Source of the DNA: an uncultured Acidimicrobiales bacterium
GTDB lineage: Bacteria > Actinomycetota > Acidimicrobiia > Acidimicrobiales > Bin134
Reading direction: 5' to 3'
DNA: 64,000 bases
NCBI GenBank assembly: GCA_951813325.1
Contig: OX638350.1
Location: 3,453,954 to 3,517,953, forward strand
A program made the position numbers and the translations under genes. The notes below the pieces were generated by a model. It did no database searches. It was not told the origin of the DNA and was given only the letters and a program-made list of their open reading frames with translations. Shown one piece after another: positions 54,029 through 62,169 of this stretch; within the stretch, counting starts at the first letter, position 1, and every line of letters starts with the position of its first letter.

Positions 54029-54436
54029 CTACCCAGCCGCGCGGGACGGTTGCAGCACATAGCTGCGCAGCAGGTGGTGCCAGCGGCAGTCGGGGCACAC
54101 CTCCACCTCATAGCAGGTAAACCGGCCCTTGCGCCGGGCCAGCTTGGCGATCTCCGCGGCATAGCTGATGCAGCGGCCATGAGCCGGCAGCCGGGGGCCG
54201 AACACATACGACACCAGAGCCAGATCGTTGCCTTGGCACACCGGGCACGGCTCCCCCGCGGCGGCGCCCACCTCTCGTCCGGCCCGCACCAGCTCCGGAT
54301 GGGCGTCGCATACCTCGTCGGCCATCCGGGTGCCGCACTTGAGCCGGTGCAGCGCGTGCGCTCGCACCAGCCGGTAGTTCACCGTTGAAGCGGGTTCGGG
54401 CTGAACCCCTATTGCTGCGGCCATCTGGTCGGCCAT
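54029..54436 (-). CDS. DUF5318 family zinc-ribbon-like protein
   Basis: The product is 135 residues. Motifs are NYRLVRAHALHRLKCGTRMADEVCDAHPEL (seen as YRLVRAHALHRL and VCDAHPEL), CPVCQGNDLALVSYVFG, and CPDCRWHHLLRSYVL. The two CxxC pairs probably bind zinc. The family is found in actinobacteria and has no known function. The ATG at 54436 was chosen; one at 54424 is possible. It converges on the second giant gene with 56 bases between stops. A truncated copy of its 3' end lies at 42871-42987. Confidence 0.85.
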   Translation of the reverse strand: MADQMAAAIGVQPEPASTVNYRLVRAHALHRLKCGTRMADEVCDAHPELVRAGREVGAAAGEPCPVCQGNDLALVSYVFGPRLPAHGRCISYAAEIAKLARRKGRFTCYEVEVCPDCRWHHLLRSYVLQPSRAAG

Positions 54437-54507
54437 TGCCCCAGCGTAGCCATATATGTCAACCGCGATGCTCAACTTCTGGCCGGTCCGATCCGGCGGC
54501 ATTCCGC

Positions 54508-54513
54508 TATAAT
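54508..54513 (+). promoter_or_regulatory. Candidate -10 element for the aldolase operon
   Basis: An exact TATAAT lies about 60 bases before the ATG at 54575 and is flanked by two copies of ATCCGGCGGC (54491-54500 and 54512-54521). There is no good -35 element. Confidence 0.35.
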
Positions 54514-54574
54514 CCGGCGGCTCTGCTCCCCAGCAGCAAAGCTGCACGCGGTCTCCGCCCGCTACTGTGACGCC

Positions 54575-55312
54575 ATGGCATTCACCCCTACCGCTGAGAA
54601 GCTGATCCCCGATCTGTCCACCGCCGAGGAGCTGGTGCTGCTGGCCCGGTGCTTGTGGTATGAGGGCTACAACGACCACCTGGCTGGCCACATCACCGTC
54701 AACATGGGCGACGGCACACTGATCTGCAACCCGTGGCTCATCACCTGGGACGAGCTGCACCCCAGCCAGGTGATCCGCATCGACTTCGACGGCACCGTGG
54801 TGGAGGGCGACTGGCCGGTGCCCCCCGGCATCCCCCTCCACCTGGAGCTGCACAAGCTCCGCCCCGGCGTGGACTGGGCCATGCACAACCACCCCCTGTA
54901 CGCGACGGTGTGGGCCGATATGGCCGAGGTGCCCCCGGCGATGGACCAGTCGTCGTCGCTGGGCGGCGGCGAGCTGGTGCTGGTGGACGAGTACGACGGC
55001 GCGGTCAACGACGCCTCTTCGGCCCGCAGCGCCTGTGTGAAGATGGGCGACGCCGAGTTGGCCCTGCTGGCCGGCCACGGCGTGTTCGTGCTGGGCAACT
55101 CGGCCCGGGCCGTGCACCAGCGGGCGGTGGCCCTCGAGCAGCGCTGCCAGCGGGCCTGGCACATCCGGGCCGCTGGCGGCGAGCTGTCGCCCGTGCTGCC
55201 CGACAGCTACGTGCAGATGATGAAGCGCAGCCAAGGCGACAGCTTCATCGGCTTCTGGGAGGCCATGGTGCGAGCCGAGCTGCGCCGCGACCCGAGCCTG
55301 CTGTCCGGCTGA
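54575..55312 (+). CDS. Class II aldolase/adducin family protein
   Basis: The product is 245 residues. Zinc ligands of the family are present: His104 and His106 in MHNHPLY, and His168 in LLAGHGVFV. The N-terminal NDHLAGHITV matches the phosphate-loop region of fuculose aldolases. The family includes sugar-phosphate aldolases and decarboxylases; the substrate here is unknown. The gene is 22 bases upstream of the CoA-transferase start, so the two are likely in one operon. Confidence 0.87.
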   Translation: MAFTPTAEKLIPDLSTAEELVLLARCLWYEGYNDHLAGHITVNMGDGTLICNPWLITWDELHPSQVIRIDFDGTVVEGDWPVPPGIPLHLELHKLRPGVDWAMHNHPLYATVWADMAEVPPAMDQSSSLGGGELVLVDEYDGAVNDASSARSACVKMGDAELALLAGHGVFVLGNSARAVHQRAVALEQRCQRAWHIRAAGGELSPVLPDSYVQMMKRSQGDSFIGFWEAMVRAELRRDPSLLSG

Positions 55313-55334
55313 GCCCCGGCCGCAGCCCGAACCG

Positions 55335-57749
55335 GTGACGATGAGCGGCGCCCTCGACGGCATCAGAGTCCTCGATCTGTCCACCCGCCTGGCCGAGGCC
55401 ACCGGCAAGACCCTGGCCGACTTGGGGGCCGAGGTGATCAAGGTGGAGCCCCCCGGAGGGTGCGACGCCCGCACCACCCCGCCCTTCGCCCAAGACGGCC
55501 GCTCGCTGTTCTGGGAGGCGTGGGGCCTGGGCAAGCACAGCGTGGTGTGCGACATCGACACTCCCGAAGGCCAGAGGCAGCTGCGGACACTCGCCGCCAG
55601 TGCCGACATCTTGGTGGAGTCGTTCGCTCCCGGCCACCTGGCCGAGCACGGTCTCGGCCCCCGCGACCTGGCCGCCGTCAACCCCGCTCTGATCTACGTG
55701 TCGGTGACCCCGTTCGGCGCCGGCACCCCCGATGCCACCGCGGCGATGACCGACCTCACCCTGTCGGCTGCCGGCGGGCTGTTGGCCATGCAGGGCGATC
55801 ACGACCGGGTGCCCACCCCGGTGGGCTATCCCGAGACTTCGTTTTTGGGGGCCATGCAGGCCGCGGCCGACGCGGTCATGGCGCTGGGCGAGCGCCACCG
55901 CAGCGGCCTGGGCCAACACCTGGACTGCTCCATCCAGGCCGCGGTGATGTGGTCGCTGATGTCGATCACCAGCTACGCCGCGCTGGGCCAGGACTTCCCC
56001 GGCCGGGGCGACGACCGGGCCGACGTGACCCGCCCCGAGATCGTTCCCGGCGTGCCGATGCCGGTGATCGAGCCCTGTGCCGACGGCTACGTGGGCATGG
56101 CCCTGGTTCTGGGCGACCAAGGCAACCGGGGGATGAAATCGCTCATGGCCTGGGTGATCGAGGAGGGCGCGCTCGACGACGATCTGACCGAGGTGGTCTG
56201 GGACAAGTGGCTGGAGATGCTGGGCGACAAGACCATGCACCCGGGCGACGCCGCGGTTGCCATTCGCGATCTGCTGGCGTTCATCAAGACCAAGACCCAG
56301 GCCGAGATCCAGGAGCGGGCGGTGGCCGGCAAGATGCTGGTGGCGCCCTGCTATACCACCGCCCATCTGGCCGCCGACCCCCAGCTGGCCGCTCGGGACT
56401 ATTGGGTGGAGGTAGACGGCGCCGTCCACGCCGGGCCGTTCGCCCGTATGTCGGCCACCCCCATCGCGTACCGCCATCCTTCCCCCGCACTGGGCCAGCA
56501 CCAGAATCTGCTCGACGACCTCGCCGCGCCGGCCCCGTCGGCGAAAACACCGGCCACCCCCCGGGGCCCGCTGTTCGAGGGCCTGAAGGTGGCCGACCTG
56601 TCGTGGATCGCGGCGGGGCCGCTCGTCTCCAAGGATCTGGCCAACCTGGGGGCCACCGTGGTGCGGGTGGAAACTGAGGCCCGCCTCGACACGCTGCGCT
56701 GGATACCGCCCCATCTGCCCCACGCCTCGCCCATGAGCGCGGGGCATCCCATGGCCAACATGAACCAGTCGAAGCTGGGCCTGGGGCTGAACTTCACCAT
56801 TCCCGAGGCCAAGGCGGTGATCGACCGGATGATCGAGTGGGCCGACGTGGTGGTGGAGAACTACACCCCCGGCACCGCCGACCGACTGGGTTTCGGCTAC
56901 GAGCATGTGCGGGCCCTCAACCCCGGTGCGGTGATGCTCTCGAGCTGCATGAGGGGCCAGACCGGCCCCGAGGCCCGCCACACCGGCTTCGGCCTCCACG
57001 GGGCCTGCCTGGCCGGCTTCGCGGCCGTCACCGGCTGGCCCGACCGGCCCCCCCATGTGCCCTGGGGGGCCTACACCGACTTCATCTCCCCCCGCTACGC
57101 CCTCTCTGCCGTCGGCGCCGCCCTGCACCACCGCAACCGCACCGGGCAGGGCCAGTACATCGACTTGTCCCAGATCGAGGCCTCCATCCACTTTTTGGCC
57201 CCGCTGGTGCTGGAGTACCGCGACACCGGCCGGGTGCGCAGCCAGGCCGGGCTGAGCTCGGAGCGGGCCGCCCCCCACGGCGTGTACCGCACCGCCGGCA
57301 TCGAGCGCTTCTGCGCGGTGGCGGTGGAGACCGACGAGCAGTGGGAGGCGCTGTGCTCGGCGGTGCCCGAGCTGCACAAGGTGGGGGATCGGCGGGCGGA
57401 GTTGGCCGCCGCCGACGAGATTCTGGCCGCATGGCTCAGCTCCCGGGACGGTTTCACGGCCGCCCAAGAGTTGCGGGCCGCCGGTGTCCCTGCCTATGTG
57501 GCCCTGCGGGCCAGCGACTTCTACGCCGATCCCAATCTGGTGGCCCGCGAGTTCTTCATCGAGCTGGAGCACAGCGCCATCGGCACCATGACCTTCGACG
57601 GCCCCGTCACCTTGTTCTCGGCCACCCCCACCCGCCCCTGGCGGGCCGGACCACTGGTCGGCGAGCACACCCAGCAGGTCATGTCCGAGCTCCTCGGCTT
57701 CTCCGAAGAAGAGATCACCGCCCTCGCCGCCACCGGCGCCTTGACCTAG
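55335..57749 (+). CDS. Double-domain CaiB/BaiF family CoA-transferase
   Basis: The product is 804 residues, made of two fused class III CoA-transferase units of about 400 residues each. The first starts GIRVLDLSTRLAEATGKTLADLGAEVIKVEPP and the second GLKVADLSWIAAGPLVSKDL (each recognisable in LADLGAEVIKVE and LANLGATVVRVE). In the second unit AYTDFISPRYALSAVGAALHHR keeps an Asp at the place of the family catalytic Asp. In the first unit that position reads GYPETSFLGAMQ with no Asp. The start is GTG 55335 or ATG 55341. Such fusions act on acyl-CoA substrates; which one is not visible. Confidence 0.88.
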   Translation: MTMSGALDGIRVLDLSTRLAEATGKTLADLGAEVIKVEPPGGCDARTTPPFAQDGRSLFWEAWGLGKHSVVCDIDTPEGQRQLRTLAASADILVESFAPGHLAEHGLGPRDLAAVNPALIYVSVTPFGAGTPDATAAMTDLTLSAAGGLLAMQGDHDRVPTPVGYPETSFLGAMQAAADAVMALGERHRSGLGQHLDCSIQAAVMWSLMSITSYAALGQDFPGRGDDRADVTRPEIVPGVPMPVIEPCADGYVGMALVLGDQGNRGMKSLMAWVIEEGALDDDLTEVVWDKWLEMLGDKTMHPGDAAVAIRDLLAFIKTKTQAEIQERAVAGKMLVAPCYTTAHLAADPQLAARDYWVEVDGAVHAGPFARMSATPIAYRHPSPALGQHQNLLDDLAAPAPSAKTPATPRGPLFEGLKVADLSWIAAGPLVSKDLANLGATVVRVETEARLDTLRWIPPHLPHASPMSAGHPMANMNQSKLGLGLNFTIPEAKAVIDRMIEWADVVVENYTPGTADRLGFGYEHVRALNPGAVMLSSCMRGQTGPEARHTGFGLHGACLAGFAAVTGWPDRPPHVPWGAYTDFISPRYALSAVGAALHHRNRTGQGQYIDLSQIEASIHFLAPLVLEYRDTGRVRSQAGLSSERAAPHGVYRTAGIERFCAVAVETDEQWEALCSAVPELHKVGDRRAELAAADEILAAWLSSRDGFTAAQELRAAGVPAYVALRASDFYADPNLVAREFFIELEHSAIGTMTFDGPVTLFSATPTRPWRAGPLVGEHTQQVMSELLGFSEEEITALAATGALT

Positions 57750-57858
57750 TCCTGTCCCTGACAATTCTCGTCGAATCGGAGGGTTATGGGGGATTTGTAG
57801 ATATTGTTGCAATTTGGAGTGCAAACGATTAATTCCCCCGTTTATTATCCAGCTTCGG

Positions 57859-59553
57859 TTACTCGGAGTCGCTCTCCAGAGGTTCTTTGAAGTCAAGGGG
57901 GATTAGGAAATTCGGTGCTACGTAATAGGCTCCGCGCCCAGCGCCACGCCTTTCCAGTAGCTCATCGTGTACCAATTCAGCCAACAGATCACGGACACCA
58001 TATCGAGGAAGCCCGAGGTGGTGTTGCAACAGGGCATTTGTCACCGGCTGATTGGACGCAATGTCCAAGATCACCGAGCGGAGTTCGTCTCGGCTCAGGT
58101 CTACGCCGACCGGTCTTTGTATTTTCTGAGCAATGCGATAGCGCGCTCCGCCATGTCGACCAACTTGCTCGAGGAATCCCGCATCTCGCAGCCGCTGAAG
58201 ACTTTGACGAGCATGGGTGCTGTCCACGTCCAGTAGAGAGCCAACAGAAGCGTTGGCGAGCAATTCACCTCGGGCTGCTTCAATCAAGACTCTCCGGTCT
58301 TCGGGCAATAGTTGCTCTTGATCGACCAGTGCTTGGATCCACGCCCGTTCCTCAGGTGTTACAGGGCTCTCGATGGGTAGGCGTACAGTGACGAAACCAG
58401 TGGTTTCCTCCACAAATGTCGGCTGGCCACGGAGGTCGGTGGCCATCTCCTCCAAGATGACCTTGATGCCCCGTCCTGCATTCTCACCAAGATCGAAGGC
58501 CCGGAGGGTTCGTATCACCGTTCTGTTGCGAGCTGCGTGGGCATAGCGGATGTTCTCGCTCGTTACCGGGGCCACGAATCCGCCTGGTGATGTGACCTCC
58601 ACCTCGTTTGGCCTCAGGTGGATTTCAATGGCCGACCCCGATAGCAGGTAGTCCCGGTGCGCGACCGCGTTGGCTATCACCTCCCTGAGCGCCTTTGTCG
58701 GCAGCCGTTTCAACTCGTGGCGCTTGACACCAACGATCACCAAGTCGAAGCCCAACTGCTCGTCAATCCATGCAGTGGCATCCGCTGCTTGTTGTGGCGG
58801 GGTCCCCCAGAATTCCTTTCGTAGGTCGTATTCGCCAGCGCTATCTGAATAGCGGAATACCTCGATGCAACACTTGCCAAACTCTCTCGTAGCGTCTTGG
58901 ATTAGAAAAAGTGCTCCCGCTTTGGTGAGCAGGGCATTGCCGCCTTGCCAGGTCACCAGCCCTCGTTCAGCGAGTGCATCTGACAAGTCTTGAACATCCA
59001 ATTCCTGGGTGATCTCAAATGCTTGGCAGAGACTAGACAACATGTCGGGATCGGCATCGCCTAGCGACCATCGGGAAGGGCAGGAATCGAAGGCTTCCTG
59101 TATGCGCTGGGACAACAAAACGACGAGTTCATCGTCAGAAGGTGCGAGGTTCTGCTTGCTCCTGCGAATCAGCAATCTGCCGTTGGACGTCCGTGCTACT
59201 CCCTGTTTGCGATTTTCCACAAGGACGAGTGTGATCTCCTTCTGGTCAACAGCAAGGGTGCTTAGCTCAAGGCGACCAGGCGACTTGATTTCGTTGATGA
59301 TCTTCCACAGGTTTTTGCGAGTTCCCTCGTCGAGGCGCTTGCCAATGGGTATGCCTCGGTCGTCGACCCCGATCATCACTACGCCGCCGTCAGTATTGGA
59401 GAAAGCCACGATTGCCTCTTGCAGCTTCTCTCTGCTCGTCCCCTCTTTCCACTCGACATACTGGTTCTCGTCGGGAAATTCAGCTTTGAACTCATCGAGA
59501 GTCATCGACGATGGCTGTCTGTCGCCCATGGGGTGAAATGGGGGATAAGTCAT
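57859..59553 (-). CDS. AlbA_2 (Schlafen-like) domain protein with HATPase and winged-helix regions
   Basis: The product is about 564 residues from the ATG at 59553; starts at 59580, 59529 and 59505 are possible. The AlbA_2 domain begins NQYVEWKEGTSREKLQEAIVAFSNTDGG (seen as EWKEG and AFSNTDGGVVMIGVDD). A GHKL-type ATPase-like region follows: LREVIANAVAHRDY and LGENAGRGIKVILEEM. Two winged-helix-like segments are at the C-terminus (LLDVDSTHARQSLQRLRDAG and LPRYGVRDLLAELV). This matches the COG2865 group, often called predicted transcriptional regulators and found in accessory islands. Its base composition is clearly lower in GC than both neighbours, suggesting transfer. Confidence 0.85.
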   Translation of the reverse strand: MTYPPFHPMGDRQPSSMTLDEFKAEFPDENQYVEWKEGTSREKLQEAIVAFSNTDGGVVMIGVDDRGIPIGKRLDEGTRKNLWKIINEIKSPGRLELSTLAVDQKEITLVLVENRKQGVARTSNGRLLIRRSKQNLAPSDDELVVLLSQRIQEAFDSCPSRWSLGDADPDMLSSLCQAFEITQELDVQDLSDALAERGLVTWQGGNALLTKAGALFLIQDATREFGKCCIEVFRYSDSAGEYDLRKEFWGTPPQQAADATAWIDEQLGFDLVIVGVKRHELKRLPTKALREVIANAVAHRDYLLSGSAIEIHLRPNEVEVTSPGGFVAPVTSENIRYAHAARNRTVIRTLRAFDLGENAGRGIKVILEEMATDLRGQPTFVEETTGFVTVRLPIESPVTPEERAWIQALVDQEQLLPEDRRVLIEAARGELLANASVGSLLDVDSTHARQSLQRLRDAGFLEQVGRHGGARYRIAQKIQRPVGVDLSRDELRSVILDIASNQPVTNALLQHHLGLPRYGVRDLLAELVHDELLERRGAGRGAYYVAPNFLIPLDFKEPLESDSE

Positions 59554-59711
59554 CGCTACCAGTATATTGAGTGACATCATACAAACCCCCCATTTCTCCC
59601 CGTTTCTCCTCGCTTGGCAAAGATCGCCAATTGGGGTCGTCCAGCCAGTCAACTCAAGATTCGCGGCGGGCCTATTCTGGAAGCCAGCTCCCGAGCCGAA
59701 GGAGGCAGTCG

Positions 59712-60590
59712 ATGACCAGCAGCAGCGAACCCGATCGGACCCCGGCCGACCGGTCGGTGTATGAGCGCCTCGCCCTGCATCTGCCCAACGACATCGGCAT
59801 CGGCGGCGCGCTCATCACCATGGTGGAGCCCCACGAGGGCTGCGAGCAGGAGTACAACCGCTGGTACGAGGATGACCATTTCTACTCCGGGGCCATGCAC
59901 GGTCCCTGGGTGTTCGCCGGGCGGCGCTGGGTGGCCCCCAAGGCGCTGCGCGGCCTGCGCCCGGAGGTGGACGACCCCGCGGTCACGCCCCCCGGCGCCG
60001 GCTGCTACATCTCGCTGTACTGGAGCACGCCCGGCCATATGGACGACACCGAGCGGTGGAGCTTTCTGGCCATGGCCGAGGCTCTCATGCCCCACGGCCG
60101 GGGTTTCACCCGGCGCACCCACGTGTACACCGCCTTCCACGAGTTCAAATTCGCCGCCATCCGCCCCGGCAGCGGCCCCATGAAGCCGCATCTGGCCCTC
60201 GACCACCCCTTCGCCGGGCTGGTGGTAGAGGTGATCGACGCCGCGGAGGTCGCCGATCAAGAAGCCCTCGAGGAGTGGCTGGCCAACGATCACCTGCACT
60301 CGGTGCTCTACGGCTCGCCCGCGGCGATGTGTTTGGCGTTCGCCCCCCGCGAGTTCTCCCAGGGCCGCATCAACCAGCCCGGCACCCCGCCGGTGGCCCC
60401 CACCGCCAAGGTGGGCCAGCGCCTGTGTTTGCTGTGGTTCTTGGACCAAGACCCCGCCGAGGTGTTCCCCGACGCCTTCGCCACCCATCACGCTGCCCTG
60501 GCCGCCCACCCCCGGGCCTCGCTGGCCCTGTCGGCCCCCTTCATCCCCACCGTCCCCGGCACCGACCTCTATGTCGACCAACTCCGCTGA
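59712..60590 (+). CDS. EthD/dimeric alpha-beta barrel-like protein, unknown function
   Basis: The product is 292 residues. GGAGG lies 6 bases before the ATG at 59712, so this start is preferred over 59571. Two related halves are seen: EQEYNRWYEDDHFYSGAMHGP with FAGRRWVAP, and DQEALEEWLANDHLHSVLYGSP with CLAFAPREF. The pattern (long acidic helix then Asp-His) is like EthD or Dabb ferredoxin-like domains, in duplicate. No function is proposed. High GC content sets it apart from the low-GC genes on each side. Its last 19 bases are duplicated at 62122-62140. Confidence 0.7.
   Translation: MTSSSEPDRTPADRSVYERLALHLPNDIGIGGALITMVEPHEGCEQEYNRWYEDDHFYSGAMHGPWVFAGRRWVAPKALRGLRPEVDDPAVTPPGAGCYISLYWSTPGHMDDTERWSFLAMAEALMPHGRGFTRRTHVYTAFHEFKFAAIRPGSGPMKPHLALDHPFAGLVVEVIDAAEVADQEALEEWLANDHLHSVLYGSPAAMCLAFAPREFSQGRINQPGTPPVAPTAKVGQRLCLLWFLDQDPAEVFPDAFATHHAALAAHPRASLALSAPFIPTVPGTDLYVDQLR
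60572..60590 (+). repeat. Left direct repeat flanking the Fic gene
   Basis: TGTCGACCAACTCCGCTGA forms the last codons and stop of the EthD-like gene. It recurs with one mismatch at 62122-62140. A second weaker match follows in each flank (60602-60615 with 62146-62159, 11 of 14). Confidence 0.85.
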
Positions 60591-60637
60591 ACAGGGAAAA
60601 CGGCGACTCAACTACTGACCTTACATGGATTAGTTTG

Positions 60638-60656
60638 AATTAGCAGTTGTAAGTGC
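60638..60656 (+). repeat. Left imperfect inverted repeat of the Fic segment
   Basis: AATTAGCAGTTGTAAGTGC is close to the reverse complement of 62064-62081 (GCACTTAACTGCTAAATT), differing by a 2-base gap and one base near the end. Each arm lies between the direct repeat and the Fic gene. Confidence 0.6.
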
Positions 60657-60673
60657 AGGCCTCTCCACGCTTG

Positions 60674-62038
60674 TCAGGTTTGCTGCCCCTTCGACGCCAC
60701 CAGCTCATGCAGACGTTCCAACAGATCGTCGGTGGGATGGAACTCGTACCTCTTGCCCACCTTGTGTTTGGTGAACAGCCCCATGCTCTCCAGCTTGAGT
60801 AGGTCGCTGCGGGACGATTGATGGACCACTCGGTGCAGATAGGCATGACCCTGGATGGTGAAATACCGGTGGGGATCGTGCAGCGCGTCGCTGATAGCCG
60901 CGAGCTGTCGGTTGTTGAGTTCGGAGACGCCTCGCAGAAGACGCTTTACCTCGGCGATTTCAGCGGTCTTGCGGGCGAGGTACGCCCGCAAGCTGTCGAT
61001 GGCTCGTTCGATGACCTCAAGCTGGTAGATCACAAAGTAGGTGGCGTCGTTGTCGTCGGTTTCCGAGCGCAGGTACGACTTGACGTATTGGCCCGGCGCT
61101 TTTCTCAGAATGGCCGAGATGGAGAGGTACTGAGCCAGCCAGTACCCGGATCGCAGCATCGACCAGTAGAACAGTGCTCGGGCCGTCCGTCCATTGCCAT
61201 CTACGAATGGGTGGTCGTGTCCCACCCAGAAGTGGATCAGGATGGCCCGGACCACAGGGTGCAGGAACCCCTCGGTGTGCTCGCCGTTGGCGAAGGCACA
61301 GAGCTGTTCCACGCGTTGAGGGAGTTCCTCCGCAGGCGGTGGCCGGTGTAGTGCTTTGAAGTCGCCGCCGATAACCACAACCCGCTCCTCACCGGGTTGT
61401 TGGAGGCGACCGGCATCGCTCTGGTCTTCCAGGGTGCCCTCGGTCACGATCCTGTGAAGATCCAAAATGTTGTCGGGAGTCAGCGGGGCGGTTGTTTGGG
61501 CTAGTTGCTCAGCCTTGAGCATGGCATTGAAGTTGTTGAGAACCATGCGCTCGCCGGGGTCTCGGGGTGGACGCTGAGTCCGCAGCAACTCCTTGGCCTT
61601 CTGACGCGTGGTGGCGGCACCCTCCAGAAGGCTGGAGGTGACCGCCTCTTCGATGAGCGATGAAACCAAATAGCGGTCGCTGGACCCCACGGTGGCGATC
61701 ACATCATCAGTCTGGATCTGTCCACTGGCGCACTGGTCGATGTGATGGAGCATCTCGTTGATCGGATCGACGCTGGAGAACCGAAACGGCTCCCCCTTAC
61801 CGTCTCTGAGAGGTAGAGGGCGTGCCATGGCAATTCGACTGGTCGCCGTGCCCAGCCACCATTCCTCACGGGTCAAATCTCGGGGTGGAGTCCGATGCCG
61901 CATATCATCCCAGTGCAGGTAGCGGCCCTTGTCGTCGATCGGGCTGCCTTCGGTCACCACCTGCATCAGCCTCTGCGGGTCAGTTCCGATTGCATGGAAT
62001 AGTTCAACCCTGTCCGGCGGTCGCAGTACCTTGGCCAT
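60674..62038 (-). CDS. Fic family protein (predicted AMP-transferase) with winged-helix C-terminus
   Basis: The product is 454 residues. The Fic active site HPFVDGNGR (His276 to Arg284) is intact. An N-terminal inhibitory motif of the (S/T)xxxE(G/N) type is present at SSLLEG (135-140), so the protein is a class II, self-inhibited Fic enzyme. The C-terminus (LLKLESMGLFTKHKVGKRYEF) is a winged helix, common in this group. Fic proteins transfer AMP to hydroxyl side chains of target proteins; the target is unknown. GC content is lower than in the neighbours, and the gene lies between direct repeats. No separate antitoxin gene is seen. Confidence 0.9.
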   Translation of the reverse strand: MAKVLRPPDRVELFHAIGTDPQRLMQVVTEGSPIDDKGRYLHWDDMRHRTPPRDLTREEWWLGTATSRIAMARPLPLRDGKGEPFRFSSVDPINEMLHHIDQCASGQIQTDDVIATVGSSDRYLVSSLIEEAVTSSLLEGAATTRQKAKELLRTQRPPRDPGERMVLNNFNAMLKAEQLAQTTAPLTPDNILDLHRIVTEGTLEDQSDAGRLQQPGEERVVVIGGDFKALHRPPPAEELPQRVEQLCAFANGEHTEGFLHPVVRAILIHFWVGHDHPFVDGNGRTARALFYWSMLRSGYWLAQYLSISAILRKAPGQYVKSYLRSETDDNDATYFVIYQLEVIERAIDSLRAYLARKTAEIAEVKRLLRGVSELNNRQLAAISDALHDPHRYFTIQGHAYLHRVVHQSSRSDLLKLESMGLFTKHKVGKRYEFHPTDDLLERLHELVASKGQQT

Positions 62039-62063
62039 GGCATCATCCTAAGGCTCGTTTAAA

Positions 62064-62081
62064 GCACTTAACTGCTAAATT
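62064..62081 (-). repeat. Right imperfect inverted repeat of the Fic segment
   Basis: GCACTTAACTGCTAAATT is the partner of 60638-60656. An AT-rich stretch TTACATGAATTAGGATAAAT follows, similar in direct orientation to TTACATGGATTAGTTTGAAT on the left side (60621-60640). Confidence 0.6.
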
Positions 62082-62121
62082 TACATGAATTAGGATAAAT
62101 TAGTACTTCACTGGTGTGGTT

Positions 62122-62140
62122 TGTCGACCAACTCCGTTGA
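62122..62140 (+). repeat. Right direct repeat flanking the Fic gene
   Basis: TGTCGACCAACTCCGTTGA is 18 of 19 identical to the end of the EthD-like gene at 60572-60590. It lies in non-coding sequence 29 bases before the next gene, so it is a copy without function as coding sequence. Confidence 0.85.
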
Positions 62141-62169
62141 TTGTTGGCGGTGCAACTACCATTCGCGTT

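Noticed and set aside
54029..55681. 550-codon minus frame extending the DUF5318 gene upstream
   Set aside because: Only the last 135 codons are family-like; the rest overlaps the aldolase and CoA-transferase genes on the other strand.
55245..57896. 883-codon minus strand frame
   Set aside because: Shadow of the CoA-transferase gene, which has clear family motifs in the + frame.
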